From the NCBI GenBank assembly GCA_014529385.2, contig CM043944.1, forward strand, positions 69,800,895 through 69,864,894: a DNA stretch of 64,000 nucleotides. Reading direction: 5' to 3'. Positions 8,877 to 19,833 of the stretch are shown here, piece after piece (position 1 is the first letter of the stretch; each line of letters starts with the position of its first letter). A model generated the notes under the pieces. It made no database searches, had not been told where the DNA came from, and saw only the letters and a list, made by a program, of their open reading frames with translations. A program made the translations under genes and the position numbers. Origin of the DNA: Adiantum capillus-veneris. Its lineage: Eukaryota > Streptophyta > Polypodiopsida > Polypodiales > Pteridaceae.

Positions 8877-11342
8877 CTAATGGTGGGATATCATAAAGGT
8901 CGTGGTAAGCTCTCTTATTACCTCATTTATAAAATGGGTACCATTATCACTAACAATTTCAAAAGGGCAACCAAATCTTGTGATAATGTTCTCAAAAAGA
9001 AACTTAGTTGTTGTCCTCGCGTCAGCTTTTTGTGAAGCCTTAGCTTCATCCCACTTTGTTACATAGTCCATAGCAATTAGAATATAAAGAGATTGAGTGT
9101 TGCGAGCTGCGGGACTAATTGGACCTACAAAGTCTAAGCCCCATTTTTCAAATGGTTGGGTTACTTTAATAGGATGTAAGGGCATTCTGTCTTTGCGCTG
9201 TTTGGTCTTGTAACGTTGGCACTCATCACACCCTTTTGTAAAAAGTGATGCATCCTTAAATAAAGTTGGCCACCAATAGCCTGATTGCAGCACCTTTCTA
9301 GCAGTCAGGTTTCCTAAAAAATGTCCTCCTGCTATGCCCATATGTGCTTCTTGCAAGATATACAAATATTCATCCTCGCGGGCACAACGCCTACGAATAT
9401 CGTCCTTGCCTAGTCTATATAGAGTTCTGGCAATCAAACAATAGGGTTCACATTCTTTTACTAGCCTTCTAGCGATATCCTTACGAAGTTCCTTGGGTGG
9501 AAAACCATTAACTAAAAAGTTAACAATTTTCTCACTCCATTCAGGCATAGTCTCAACTATGAATAGGGAAGTATCGGGTAATTCATCATCAACTCCTGTA
9601 GGGGCTTCACCATTGGGTATGCGAGACAAATGATCAGCCATGACGTGCCTTTTACCCGGTCTCACTACAATCGTGAAATCAAACTCCAGAATAATTAACA
9701 ACCATCGTGTGATTCTTCCTGTGGAGCATGGCTTGTTTACCAGATACAGCAACGCTTGATGATCCACATAAAATACAAACTTGTTTGCCATAAGGTAGTA
9801 GCAAAATTTATTTACTGCATAAACCATTGCTAAACCTTCTCGCTCTGTAGTGGTGTAGTTCCTTTCAGCATCGTTCAATTGACGGCTTGCAAAGCTAATG
9901 GGATAGTCCAATTTATGTTCTCCTGGTTGAGTGAGAACACACCCAATAGCAAAGTTTGATGCATCAATATGCACATGGAAAATGACATCCCAGTTAGTTG
10001 TCCTTAAAATTGGAGCACTTGCTAGTGTTTTCTTCAATTGTTCATAGGCCTGGTCACACTCTTCAGTCCATTTAAATTCAATGAGAAGCTTGTACAAAGG
10101 ACGTGCTATCTCAGCGAAAAATAAAATAAACCGTCGATAATAACCCATGTGTCCCATGAACCTTTGAACTCCCTTGTAATTGGTTGGTGGTGGTAACTCT
10201 AGAATCACTTTAATTTTGCTCTCATCGGTTGAGATACCATTCTTAGATACTATATGCCCTAAAATAACTCCATGCTTGACCCAAAATTGGCATTTGAACG
10301 GGTTCAATGAGATACGATATAACCTACACTTTTCAAACACCTTCCGCAAACATGATAGATGTTCTTTCCAAGAAGAGTAAACACAAAGGTCGTCTAAGAA
10401 AGCTTCACAAAACTCTCTCAAATATTCTTTAAAAGCAGTGTTTATTAATCGTTGGAATGTAGCAGGGGCATTTGTTAAGCCAAAAGCCATCACAGGAAAT
10501 GCAAACACGCCAAATTCTGTGATGAAGGCAGTTTTAGCTTGGTCCTCTAGTGCTATCGTGATTTGGTTGTAGCCTGAGTACCCATCTAGAAAGCTATAAT
10601 CTTCCTTGCCTGCAACTCTTTCGAGTACATGTTCGGAATATGGTAGGGGGTAATGGTCTCTCCTAGTAGCTACATTAACTTTTTTGAGGTCCACGCACAC
10701 CCTGAGTTTCCCATTCTTTTTTGGTACGATAACTATTGGAGACACCCATTCAGAGTGTTCAATAGGATATATGAACCCACATTTGATAAGCTTTTCTAGT
10801 TCTTCTTGAATGATCTTTGCGTACTTAGGATTCATCAGGTAGGGTCTTTGTTGTACGGGCTTCGCAGTGCTAATCATAGGGATTGTATGTTGGACCACAA
10901 AAGGTGGAACACCTTTCATATCATGGTATGTCCAAGCGAATATGTCCTTGAATTCCTTGAGAAGCTCTTTGAGGACCGCCTCTTCAACTTCTGTGAGGTC
11001 TTGGGCAATAAAAACAGGTTTTGATTCTTCACCGGGGTCGGCTAATTCTATTTCTTTAACTATTGCCGGACCATCATAGATTCCATTATTCCCATCGATA
11101 GGTATTCTTTGGGCTTTTGTGTACACAACCTTTGCTTCCCCTGTGGTGTAAGATTTGAAATGTTCTGGTGCAGGATGCAAGTCTGTGGATTCTGGTTGTG
11201 CTTTGGTCTGTGCTTCTATTTCTGCTTTCTTGTGTTGTCGAGCTAACTCTTGGTTTTGACGCCTCCTTGCAGTGCGGCTCAACTTTGGCTTGTCTATGAT
11301 CTCTAATTGGGCTATGTCATGGGGTCGTGGTCTACACCACAT
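8877..11342 (-). CDS. Pol: reverse transcriptase, RNase H, integrase (element 1)
   Basis: An 821-codon frame copies the element RNA into DNA and carries most of the integrase. RT spans roughly residues 140-370, with LDGYSGYNQI (palm Asp), FGLTNAPATFQ and AFLDDLCVYS as the FLDD active site. RNase H follows (VHIDASNFAIGCVLTQ, YTTTEREGLAMVYAV, FYVDHQALLYLV). The integrase has an HHCC zinc site (AHMGIAGGHFLG...CDECQRYK), the first catalytic Asp in YILIAMDYVTKW and the second in IVSDNGTHF. The frame stops at TAG 8877, just before the catalytic Glu region. The start overlaps the protease frame by about 30 bp in another frame, so expression would need a frameshift, unless an indel broke a single frame. 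Confidence 0.92.
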   Translation of the reverse strand: MWCRPRPHDIAQLEIIDKPKLSRTARRRQNQELARQHKKAEIEAQTKAQPESTDLHPAPEHFKSYTTGEAKVVYTKAQRIPIDGNNGIYDGPAIVKEIELADPGEESKPVFIAQDLTEVEEAVLKELLKEFKDIFAWTYHDMKGVPPFVVQHTIPMISTAKPVQQRPYLMNPKYAKIIQEELEKLIKCGFIYPIEHSEWVSPIVIVPKKNGKLRVCVDLKKVNVATRRDHYPLPYSEHVLERVAGKEDYSFLDGYSGYNQITIALEDQAKTAFITEFGVFAFPVMAFGLTNAPATFQRLINTAFKEYLREFCEAFLDDLCVYSSWKEHLSCLRKVFEKCRLYRISLNPFKCQFWVKHGVILGHIVSKNGISTDESKIKVILELPPPTNYKGVQRFMGHMGYYRRFILFFAEIARPLYKLLIEFKWTEECDQAYEQLKKTLASAPILRTTNWDVIFHVHIDASNFAIGCVLTQPGEHKLDYPISFASRQLNDAERNYTTTEREGLAMVYAVNKFCYYLMANKFVFYVDHQALLYLVNKPCSTGRITRWLLIILEFDFTIVVRPGKRHVMADHLSRIPNGEAPTGVDDELPDTSLFIVETMPEWSEKIVNFLVNGFPPKELRKDIARRLVKECEPYCLIARTLYRLGKDDIRRRCAREDEYLYILQEAHMGIAGGHFLGNLTARKVLQSGYWWPTLFKDASLFTKGCDECQRYKTKQRKDRMPLHPIKVTQPFEKWGLDFVGPISPAARNTQSLYILIAMDYVTKWDEAKASQKADARTTTKFLFENIITRFGCPFEIVSDNGTHFINEVIRELTTTFMISHH

Positions 11343-12529
11343 TCACCCCAATCGTGTACCAATTTTCGATGAGCATCACATGCTCCTATATAACTGAGCC
11401 ATTCTGCTGAGGATCTCTTCTTTTTTATCCTAGCACGTACATTGGCTCGATATCGACGCCTCTTAAAGTTTTTCTTTTTCTTATTTGAGACCTGCTTTTG
11501 ATTTGAATTTAGATCTGGCTCACTAAAGGAGTCCTCGTTGGTGTCCTCTTCACTCTCGGAGGAGCTATCATCGGTTGATGTGCTCGGTCCTTTCGAATTT
11601 TTTGACTCTGAACTTGCTCCACTCTCTAATTCATGACATTCAGAATCCATTTCACTCTGGGAGTCCGTGTCTAAGTCGTGTTGGTCAAAGTCTTCTATTG
11701 AGCTATCGGTGTCACTGTCAGATTGGTCTACAATTGCCTTGCCCTTAGAAGATGCATGTATGGCACTTATCATGTTCAGAGGTGCAATTTGTGGTACCTC
11801 TTCCCCCTCTGGTGTGACCCAAGTGGTTCCTCTATTTCCCCAGGTATCTATGGTTGCAGCTAGGTGTACCCAGTCTACGTTGTCTGATTCCGTCATACCC
11901 GGTAACACATCCATGTAAGGAGAATCATGGCCAATGTCTGTATCCTTCTTACAAGTGTAACAATATTGTAGTGGGGCCGAGTAAACTGTGGTGTCAGAGC
12001 GATGATCAATAATGGTTTTACTCCCTAAGGGGTGTACCTTACCAGTCACCAAATCCACTCTAAGGACAGAGTCTTGGAATTGCAAATAGACATGATTTTT
12101 AGACCAATCATGAACCATTTGTGCTTCCCTCATGAATGGTCGTCCTAAAATCATTTCATATGACATAAGGTGTTTAGAGAAATCCATTACAATGAACGTA
12201 TGTCGTACCTTGTGTCCTAGAACTTTGATCTTAAGATCCTTGAGCATCCCCATAGGTTTGGCTATGGTACCATTTGCCATCTTTACCACAATGTTAGTAA
12301 CACTGAGGCGGGGTTTTCCCATGGATTCCCAACAATCTTTTGTAACGATGCTAACTCCCGCACCACCATCAAGAATTCCCTTTATAGTTAATCCCTTGGT
12401 AGTGATGGGTATGGTCGCATTAGACTCGTCGCCTTCAAAATACTGCCCTAATTCGTTAATGGGTACCTCGATCACAGACTCGTGTCCATCTAAGTCAAGT
12501 GATTGCACATGATTTTCCTCATCAATCAT
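11312..12529 (-). CDS. Protease and acidic linker (element 1)
   Basis: The retropepsin that processes gag-pol lies in residues 30-150. Its active-site triad reads DGG (KGILDGGAGVSIVT), a variant seen in some plant gypsy lineages, and the second conserved motif is MILGRPFMREAQMVHDW. A very acidic Ser/Asp/Glu region follows (SDSDTDSSIEDFD), then a basic patch (KKKKNFKRRRYRANVRARIKKK). The frame is the same as gag, with stops between them, so gag and protease were probably once one ORF. Confidence 0.85.
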   Translation of the reverse strand: MIDEENHVQSLDLDGHESVIEVPINELGQYFEGDESNATIPITTKGLTIKGILDGGAGVSIVTKDCWESMGKPRLSVTNIVVKMANGTIAKPMGMLKDLKIKVLGHKVRHTFIVMDFSKHLMSYEMILGRPFMREAQMVHDWSKNHVYLQFQDSVLRVDLVTGKVHPLGSKTIIDHRSDTTVYSAPLQYCYTCKKDTDIGHDSPYMDVLPGMTESDNVDWVHLAATIDTWGNRGTTWVTPEGEEVPQIAPLNMISAIHASSKGKAIVDQSDSDTDSSIEDFDQHDLDTDSQSEMDSECHELESGASSESKNSKGPSTSTDDSSSESEEDTNEDSFSEPDLNSNQKQVSNKKKKNFKRRRYRANVRARIKKKRSSAEWLSYIGACDAHRKLVHDWGECGVDHDPMT

Positions 12530-12616
12530 AATCGAGTCAGGCCTATTTGGTTACGCAAACTGCGGTAATCTCGTTTGTAGCTCTCCGTTAACGAATGCTC
12601 GAAGTGCAAAGAATAA

Positions 12617-15037
12617 CTAAGGATCTCCATACAACTTTTCTATGATCGTGGTTCGGACCTCAGAAGACATGAAGTCCACTAGTTTGGCAGCATTCATTGG
12701 CATTTTGCAGGGTGTAAGTCCTTGACTAGGAACTGGTGAGGATGGAATCTCATATTCCTCAATGGGATCAGGTATTCCTTCGTTAAACATCCTTTCCAGC
12801 AAGAAAGGTGTATGCTCACTTTCTGATGTCCCGTCCTCACTCCCTTCTTGGATGATACTAGATATGGCTAACGGTCTATGTTTCATGTGGGGTGGATGAA
12901 CTTGCGTGGGAAACACTGTGTCATGAATTTTCACATGCATGGGTTCTGGTTCTAGTTTCCTTTGAGTCTCCTCCACTAAACCTCTTAGATGTTTCACCTG
13001 CTCAATCTCGTCTACTGGGTTTGGGTACGTCCCAATCTTGTTTTTACGATCCTTCCCTTTTCGCCCCTGCGGTTTATCTTGGGGGTAATGGATTGGATTT
13101 GGAAACACTTGTGGTGTTTTCAGAGGCTCTTTATGGTTTTCTCTTATTCGGTTTTCATTTGGTTCCATGTTACGGTTTTCTTTGTCGGTCTTTCCCTTTG
13201 TGGTATTGGTTCTAGTCTCCATTGTCTCGATTGAATCTGAATCATCCTCGAGGTCATTCATATACACGGGGTCATCTCCTGTTCCTATGTTTGTTTTAGA
13301 ACTTGGCTTTGAATTTCCCGTATTCTTCGACCTCTTCCTTCGTGTCTTCTTTTTCTTTGCTTGGATAACTGACGCGGTATCTCTCTCTTCGAGGATATGG
13401 CCTGGCCCTTGAAGCATGGACCTTGTAATCGCATAAGCGGGTGCGACGGGTGATATTGGCGATGTCACACTCGCAATTTCGACCAAATTTAGGGGTGTGA
13501 TTTTAGGCGCATTTGGGTTATAGGGGCATTGGGCAATCAAGTGATCTATGCCACAACGATTACATGTGAGTATTGGCATTGCAGACGTGCTCCCTTGATT
13601 CATTTGCATCTGTGCAGCATTCTTTTGCAGCCTAATAGGGCACTCCGCTGCCCGATGTGGTCCACCACACTCGTAGCATTGAAGAGGTGGCCTCCTAGCC
13701 TGGGTGTTGATATTTTGACCTCTGGATGCGAGAGCAGCAGCTTGATAAACCGGCTTGACTTGCCCCCAACAATCTTCCATGTAGTATATAGGACACTCTT
13801 CCAATATATCAAGTCCGTAGGCAATACTAGTGTCTATTTCCTCCTCACAGCCATCTGCATAAGCATTAGATGGCTCGCAACCCACTTGGTTCATAGGGGC
13901 GACTCTTGGATGCGGGGGCTGCGGTCCTAGCACAGGAGGTGGTAGCGGTGTAGCTTGTACAACATTTTGAGATCTAGGGACCATGTGTTGCGATAGTTTC
14001 TCAACAGGTGGAGCAGGCATCAATACAGGAGCTCGAGGTGCATCCGTCCAGGCTACAGGTGGTCTATTTGCCATCATACGTTTGATCATTAAACAATCCT
14101 TAGCTTGGTGACCATACCTACCACATGCGTTGCAAGTTCCATTAAATTTTACTCTAAACGTAGGGCACTCACTAGTGCTATGTGGACCTAAGCAAATGGA
14201 ACACCATTGTTGCTCCCTTCTTGGATACATGTGACTATTTTGAGGGGGTCGATTATCCTTAAGAGACTCTTGGATTGCCTTGGTGAGGTCTGCCAAGAAT
14301 GTCTCAAATACCTTTGGCTCATTGGCAATGGGCTTTGCAGTCATGGGTTCATACTCAATGGCTTGTGAGCTAGTGGATCTCATGTCAGTAGACACCCTCA
14401 TGCCTGCTATCATCAAGTTGTCCTCTAATTGGATTGCATTGGCAGTGACATCTTCCCAGGTTGTGATACCTCTAATCACTAGTCCATTATAGATTCCTTC
14501 ATTCCTCAACCCTCGAATGAATCGATCAAGCAGTTGGTTATTATTGAAGCGCTCATTTACAGGGCAGCGAGAGTTTAAGTGCTTTAGACGACTAATGAAG
14601 TCCCTTACTGGCTCTCCTTCCTTACGTTCGGCCTTCTGTAGCTGAGATGCTACACCCCAAAGCACACCTTCTCGTATGTACTCCTTTAGAAACAACCTTC
14701 AAAGGGTAGGGTAGATTTTTTTCTCGTCCACCCTTAGGGTTCTATACCAATCTCCAGCCTTCCCACTTAATGTCAAGCTTAAGGCATTGCACTTATGTAG
14801 TTCATTGTGTTCCCCTAAGGAATCACATACTTGTTCAAACACTTCAATGTGTTTTCTAGCATCTTCATCCCCATTGAATTTTTGCGTGAGTTTGGCAATT
14901 TGTACTACCTTACTTCTAGGCTCTCTATCAGATGCATGACGCATGTTTTCCGCGATAGATCGACCTATGGTTTGAGCAAACGCTGCCAAGTCACCTATGT
15001 GAGGAGGCAGGGCCGGTGGAGGTACTCTTGGAATCAT
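12617..15037 (-). pseudogene. Gag: capsid and four zinc knuckles (element 1)
   Basis: The structural protein that packages the element RNA. The capsid-type region shows VVQIAKLTQKFNGDEDARKH, the retrotransposon-gag feature LSGKAGDWYRTL and LKEYIREGV. Zinc knuckles are CSICLGPHSTSEC, CNACGRYGHQAKDC, CYECGGPHRAAEC and CNRCGIDHLIAQC. Three of the four have three residues between Cys2 and His where four is usual. A single TGA at 14699-14701 breaks the frame inside the capsid region. The frame ends at TAG 12617, and further in-frame stops separate it from protease. Confidence 0.85.
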
Positions 15038-16258
15038 ATGTGGGAGAGGGACGGGTACCGGTCTTGCATATGTGTGGATGATGCAGGATATGGAACATAA
15101 CCGAGCATAGGTCCACTCGGATAAGGGCTAGGGAGCGGCACTCGAGGAGCATAAACAAGTGGTACAATTGGAGGTGTGGGGGCCATGTGTGCATAAGGGG
15201 CTAGAGGCACATACGGTCGAGGCCCCATATTAGGTACTACGACACTAGGTAGTGGCACTGCGCTAACCGTAGATGTCATCGGTACATTCTCTGTCAGGAC
15301 TATCCCTGGAGTGAGCACTGTGTTTTCCTTAATAGAGGGTTGAGCCAAGTTAGGGAAGCTAAAGTTGTCGCCCGGAGGCTCAGATTGCATAGAGACCTCA
15401 GGTGAAATGACGTAAGATGGGTCCATGGGACTCATTAGAGGAGTCTCCATTTGTGATAGAGTAGGCTGTTGAGCCTTGCTCGTATCCAGAAATCTCATGG
15501 GGCCAGTTGAGAGTATATTTACCCCTCGGTTTTGCCTTTCTGATTGAATAATGCCATGGATAACATTACAGATCATTTTCTGTTGATCTTCGATGCTCGT
15601 GGCACTAGAGGTGGATTGTACAATCTCTATCCATCCTACATGGTAGGCGTGGCCAGAGTGTAGATCCATCAACACCTCAGTGTGGAGGTCGTATGTCCAA
15701 TGATCATTAATGAACAATCCTTCTAGAGTCGACGTGTTAACGGTTTCTTGTGAGGTAGAAGCAATGTTTCTCCTCGTGGTTTTACTTGTCACCAACGGTA
15801 CTCTAGAGGGAACTTCTGAAGGAGGCAGCTCAACAGGGCCTTCTTGGTAAGAAGTTGGCAGGATATCCACATTGGACACTCTTTGGGGGTGTGGGGTCCA
15901 CGTGCGATGTGAAAGGAGAGTCCACTTCCCCACCCCCTTCGTGTGCTTCATTTGCATCAGGTTCCGAGCAAGTAGCTCTACCTAATGTTTCCATGAAACG
16001 GCTAAACATACTAGTACTAGGCTGTGGAGCTTCGGGAGGTGCATGGCCTTCTCTCTCAGTGTTTTGGGTAGGGTATGCTTCCATGATTTCTGAGTCGGAG
16101 GAGGAATCATTAGCGGCTATTTTAGGGTCTTGGGTGGTGCTACCTTGTGTCCCCGCTGAGGGTCTAGAGCCTATCGTGGATGGGTAATGGGTGTCCTTAT
16201 GAACAGAGGCACCCTCAATATGCTCGTGTTCTAGCACCTGCCCAGATCGTAAGTGCAT
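15034..16258 (-). pseudogene. Gag amino-terminal region (element 1)
   Basis: ATG 16258 begins MHLRSGQVLEHEH, close to the TRSG/LRSG start seen in many plant gypsy gag proteins. The region is Pro/Ser/Thr-rich and continues in a second frame from 15957. A frame change in the overlap near 15900, and a 2-bp change in a CA repeat near 15070, separate it from the capsid frame. No folded domain is recognised. Confidence 0.6.
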
Positions 16259-16644
16259 GTGCTCTTGATACCCTAAGGTGTCAAAAAGCTGCTCTAGGAG
16301 GCCTTGTGACTAGTTTTTTGCGTGTTTTTTGTTTGTTTTTTTGCTAGATTTTTTAGAGCGTGTCGTGGAATGGGCCATGTGATAGCTCAAAACAAGCGTA
16401 TTGCTAGGAGGGACGCGCTGTGCTTTAAAGCCCACCGTTTGGCTCTATTTTGCTCCAGAAAAGCCCGAAACAGTCTTTTCCTAGCTGGGGAACTAGGCTC
16501 CAAATAGCAAGTCTAAGGGTGCAAGTGGGAAGAGAAGGGAGGAGAGTGGAGGACTTGCCCCACATGCTCTCATTCCCTCTTGAGGGGGTAGGGTATATAT
16601 ATAAGAGTGAGTCTAGTATATATCATAAGACTGAGGACTGAGGC

Positions 16645-16684
16645 CTGGGCTTGGGCTTGGGCTTGGGCTTGGGCTTGGGCTTGG
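16645..16684. repeat. (GGGCTT)n array, about six copies
   Basis: Perfect hexamer repeats inside the leader of element 1. It is not the plant telomere unit TTTAGGG. Confidence 0.9.
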
Positions 16685-16779
16685 GGAAATGATCCAGATC
16701 CCGATCCAAAGTCACTCACGCTTAAATAGGCTTGGGGAAATGATCCCGATCCTGATCCAAAGTCACTCACGCTTAAATA
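16679..16779. repeat. 51-bp tandem duplication
   Basis: Two copies begin GCTTGGGGAAATGATCC and end CACTCACGCTTAAATA, at 16679 and 16730. They differ at a few bases. Confidence 0.85.
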
Positions 16780-17259
16780 TTTTTGGTTTTTTTATTTATT
16801 TATTTATTTTTAATGGGCGACGACCGCGCGCGGATTTGGTGCGCGTTGACCTCACCTAACTATTTACTGTCTCACCTACCTACTGACCTGTTAATCAGTG
16901 GTTCACCTAATTACTAGCCTACTTAATTAACTAACTGTGCGCCTAACTGTGCACAAACCAGAAAACACAGAAAATGCAGAAAATTGAAACTTGACAGAAC
17001 TGTGCAGTACAAACCAGAAAATGCACAAAACGCAGAAACGCAAGAAATGCTAACTGTGTAAGCTGAAATCTGAGCTTAATAGAACTAGCAAAACAGAGCT
17101 TAACAGAACACAGAAAACTTGAATGCAGTCTACAACATTGTGTCTTTCTCTACTGTTTTTGCATAACAACAATAATCAAACTTAAGCCGCGCCTTTCCTA
17201 CATAAAAAATAGCTTCAATACAATTTACAGGTCGCCATTGGAGCTTCACGCGTAGCAGC

Positions 17260-17277
17260 TCCCCGGCAGCGGCGCCA
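17260..17277 (-). other. Primer binding site for tRNA-Asp (element 1)
   Basis: The plus strand TCCCCGGCAGCGGCGCCA equals the 3' end of plant tRNA-Asp (ending CCCCGGCAACGGCGCCA) except for one base. It sits four bases from the LTR, so this tRNA would prime minus-strand DNA synthesis. Confidence 0.88.
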
Positions 17278-17281
17278 AAAA

Positions 17282-17832
17282 TGTCACGGCTAGGGACTTG
17301 CTATGCGCCGTGTGCGAGCCACAAAGGCTCCTAGCACACAGTCATACAACAGACAAGCTCACAAGGAAGAATGGTGTGTCACTCACCTTCCTGCATAGTT
17401 GCGAATGAAGGATTCCTGCGCCGCGAAGAAGAGGGAGACGCCGCTACGCCACGCTCAACCACCTCGCCGCCGTCATGCCGCCGCAACGCTCGATCACACA
17501 CACTCTCACACTCTCTCTCACACGTACACACACACACACACACACACAAGGAGATGGTGAAGGAGAAGGTGGAGATGGAGCAAGAGCGGCTTCTATTGCA
17601 CAATGAGAGAATGAGTAAAAATTAGGTTTAGTGGCTTTTATATGAGCTCACCCCATTCACACTTGGGCGCCCATACTTAGCCAACTAACTCCTTGAATAT
17701 TCCAGTTAGAGTGCGCCTGTCATCGGCGATCACCCTTACACTGTTCCTATTGGTCCGACAAGCCCGGTACCTGACTCTAAATAATACAACGTTTATAGAT
17801 CATAGGGTGTCCGTGTTCCGTGAGGGTTAACA
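17282..17832 (-). repeat. Element 1 5' LTR
   Basis: TGTCACGGC...GGGTTAACA, with TATAAAA on the minus strand at 17636-17642 as the likely core promoter of the element transcript. It is the partner of 4333-4887. Confidence 0.95.
17636..17642 (-). promoter_or_regulatory. TATA box of element 1 promoter
   Basis: TATAAAA, minus strand, in the 5' LTR. It is conserved in the 3' LTR and, as TATAAAA at 1023-1029, in LTR A. Confidence 0.55.
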
Positions 17833-17837
17833 AGCAA
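17833..17837. repeat. Target site duplication AGCAA (right copy)
   Basis: Matches 4328-4332 exactly. Confidence 0.92.
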
Positions 17838-18940
17838 CAAACATAGTTCGTTCTTCATGGAAAGCAAGAGTTCTGGATTTCAAAGTTAAGGTTGGTAAGA
17901 AAACTGTGAAAGAAGTATTTTTCCAACATGTTTTCACCCACTCTGATGTGATTGCTAATGGCGGCGATGTCTCCATGGTGCATAATCCACGGTGCAACTG
18001 TAAGTTAATTATTTAGCACTCCTCTATAATGTTATCTTACATTTCAAATGTGAATCTGTTTTTTTCTTCTCTTATTACAAGTATATAATTAGGTTATACA
18101 TATGTTTGTATTTATTTCTATTCTATTACATTCACAGATGTTTATCCTTTTTCATATGAGGAATGGGAGCCACTGGAGTGCATTATAGGTCTCATCTCTC
18201 TCACCCATGCTCATATTGGAGTCTTGCAATATGCTAGAAAAACTAGCAAAAGCCTGGCAAAAGAGGGTATTTTCTTCTATGACCATTTCTACCAACTCAA
18301 TCAAAGGAATCAGAGAGGAGTGTTGGTGAAGGTTCCACTACCAACCAACTGGAACTTTGTGGATTGGCCCGTTCCCGACACAACAATGAGTGAGGCATTA
18401 AGGAGCAGGCTCTATAGGGATATTCATAGGTCTCTCCGAAACTCTATACCCACTTAATTGGTGAAACTTGCAAATTTTTGTCTTGTTGGTCTCTTTGTTG
18501 AGTTATTTCATACCTGCGAAGCACATGTTGCTAAAACCATGCTACTCTGCAAATCCTTTGATTCCCTCTTGTGTGATAAGCTTCTTGATCGAGGGTGGTA
18601 TGTGAAAGAAACAGATGGCATATGTTGCGAGATTGCTTTTGACACTTCCATTGTCAAGTATATGCTTGCGACACAGACATTAATAATCTCCTTTTGCTAC
18701 AAGCATTCTCACATTGTTGAAAGTTGATATGTGCCTATGGATCAAGAGGCAGCAAGTTTGGCAAACAATGCTATCATAGACGTGGAAGTGGTGGACAAAG
18801 ACCTAAATCTTATGACAGTAATTGCAATAAGGCAACAATGCAATCTTTTGCAACTTGGACATGAAATAGTGGAGGAGACTGCCGACATTGACTCCGTAAA
18901 TTTTTATTTCTTGCTTGGCGGACGAAGAGTAATGCAATGA
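17838..18940 (+). pseudogene. Split host-like gene, rest of exon 1 and exon 2; unknown function
   Basis: The exon reads on in frame from 4116-4332 as VLDFKVKVGKKTVKEVFFQH and ends at 17999 with a good donor (ACT then GTAAGT). The intron 18000-18137 ends TTCACAG, and exon 2 resumes in frame (YPFSYEEWEPLECIIGLISL). The same frame stays coding-like to 18940 but has TAA at 18455-18457 and TGA at 18725-18727. Features are a conserved-looking WNFVDWPVPD, a hydrophobic FCLVGLFVELFHTCEAH and a Cys-rich stretch. I do not recognise the family. A 13.5-kb insertion plus two stops point to a pseudogene. Confidence 0.5.
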
Positions 18941-19072
18941 AAGGAGAAGCATTTTTTCTGTGGAGATCTTTCTAACCGTATTCAAATTGTGCCTATGTAA
19001 TCAGTCCTGAATGGCTTCAACGAAATGTAACTTTTTTGACGAGTTTAATCTTAATATCAAGTGTTTGCTCAA

Positions 19073-19074
<2 letters not shown>

Positions 19075-19121
<47 letters not shown>
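19075..19121. repeat. (CT)n microsatellite
   Basis: About 47 bp of perfect CT repeat between the split gene and the phosphatase fragment. Confidence 0.95.
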
Positions 19122-19124
<3 letters not shown>

Positions 19125-19158
19125 ATTCAAAACACATAGATAGGTAGACAGTATCAAT

Positions 19159-19755
19159 TTAAGGTATAAACAATGAATTACTAAGTACATTTGTAAGTAC
19201 AAATTCCGATGTGCTCAATGGGCTTAAGTACATTACTTGCGGGTATGGGACCAAAATGTCCTTTAGGTAAAAATCGTGAAGATGCCCTTCAAGTGAAGGT
19301 GGGGAAATAGTAGTGCCGGGTGGATTAAGTAAACCCTTATGTGGTGTGTTATCAATCAACAAAGTATTGAGAGAATCAAAAGGCACATTGATCTGTTCAA
19401 AGAGCTTGTAGAAAAGTGGTACATTAGCTTTAGTTGGGTGGAAATGTCCCACAATGGTATTACAATTTCTTTGACTATGCACAAAATAAAAATTCGAGCT
19501 CTGAATTTTAGCCAAATTGCAAACTATGGTAACAAGGGGATTTAGGTTTTGGGCCTGCATAGAAGACCAAATAGCAACCCTAAACCGTGGAGTCAAAAAA
19601 TTCAAAATTCCTTTGTGCTTGGTCGAATTAATACTCTGAAATTTTCCAAGCGAAAACTACGTAAATCGGAGAACTCTGTATGTACATTGTACGGCTGTCG
19701 TAGCAGCAACAATCCATTGAGATCCAAGATAATCAGTCTTTGCAATCATTGTGTG
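19159..19755 (-). pseudogene. FCP1-like HAD phosphatase domain, frameshifted
   Basis: FCP1-type domains dephosphorylate Ser/Thr, classically the RNA polymerase II tail, using an Asp nucleophile. The minus strand shows HAD motif I as LIILDLNGLLLLRQP near 19735-19690, in the DLNG form typical of plant FCP1-like proteins. RVLIRPSTKEF follows, then after a one-base frame change near 19610 FRVAIWSSM (motif II region), FYKLFEQINVPFDSLNTLLI and IDNTPHKGLLNPPGT (motif IV). In motif IV the usual Asp-Asp is Asp-Asn. The fragment is about 200 residues, the length of the domain alone. It lies about 80 bp behind the H3-Ulp1 gene on the same strand. The shift falls in a T run. Confidence 0.7.
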
Positions 19756-19833
19756 CATACATATAAGTAGTTACAAACAAAAAAGCGTATAATATTTAAG
19801 TACAATGGATATTACCGGAACAACCATATCTAC

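Larger units (their letters stand above)
16259..17259 (-). other. 5' leader of element 1
   Basis: About 1 kb of untranslated leader between primer site and gag. It contains a GGGCTT hexamer array (16645-16684), a 51-bp tandem duplication and an A/C-rich part with CTAACTGTG-like words. No gene is seen. Confidence 0.6.
4333..17832 (-). mobile_element. Element 1: near-complete Ty3/gypsy LTR retrotransposon, 13.5 kb
   Basis: It is bounded by two LTRs of about 555 and 551 bp and a perfect AGCAA target duplication. In transcription direction (right to left) it holds a tRNA-Asp primer site, gag with four zinc knuckles, protease, RT, RNase H, integrase, a second protease-like domain, a small accessory ORF and a polypurine tract. 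The LTRs differ at only about a dozen positions by eye, mostly C/T or G/A at CpG, so the insertion is fairly recent. Still, gag-pol has in-frame stops at 14699, 12617, 8877 and 7155 and frame changes near 15035 and 11330, so this copy is probably not autonomous. Confidence 0.93.

Noticed and set aside
11312-11342. Programmed ribosomal frameshift between protease and RT of element 1
   Set aside because: The frames overlap by 30 bp, but I see no convincing slippery site, and the copy has other indels, so a mutation is as likely.
12892-13412. Plus-strand frames rich in Phe, Leu and Val inside gag
   Set aside because: They are antisense shadows of the gag frame of element 1.
16645-16684. Possible interstitial telomere repeat
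   Set aside because: The unit is GGGCTT, not TTTAGGG, and it lies in a retrotransposon leader.
17260-17277. tRNA-Asp gene
   Set aside because: Only the 3' 18 bases match and they abut an LTR, so this is a primer site. No cloverleaf is upstream.
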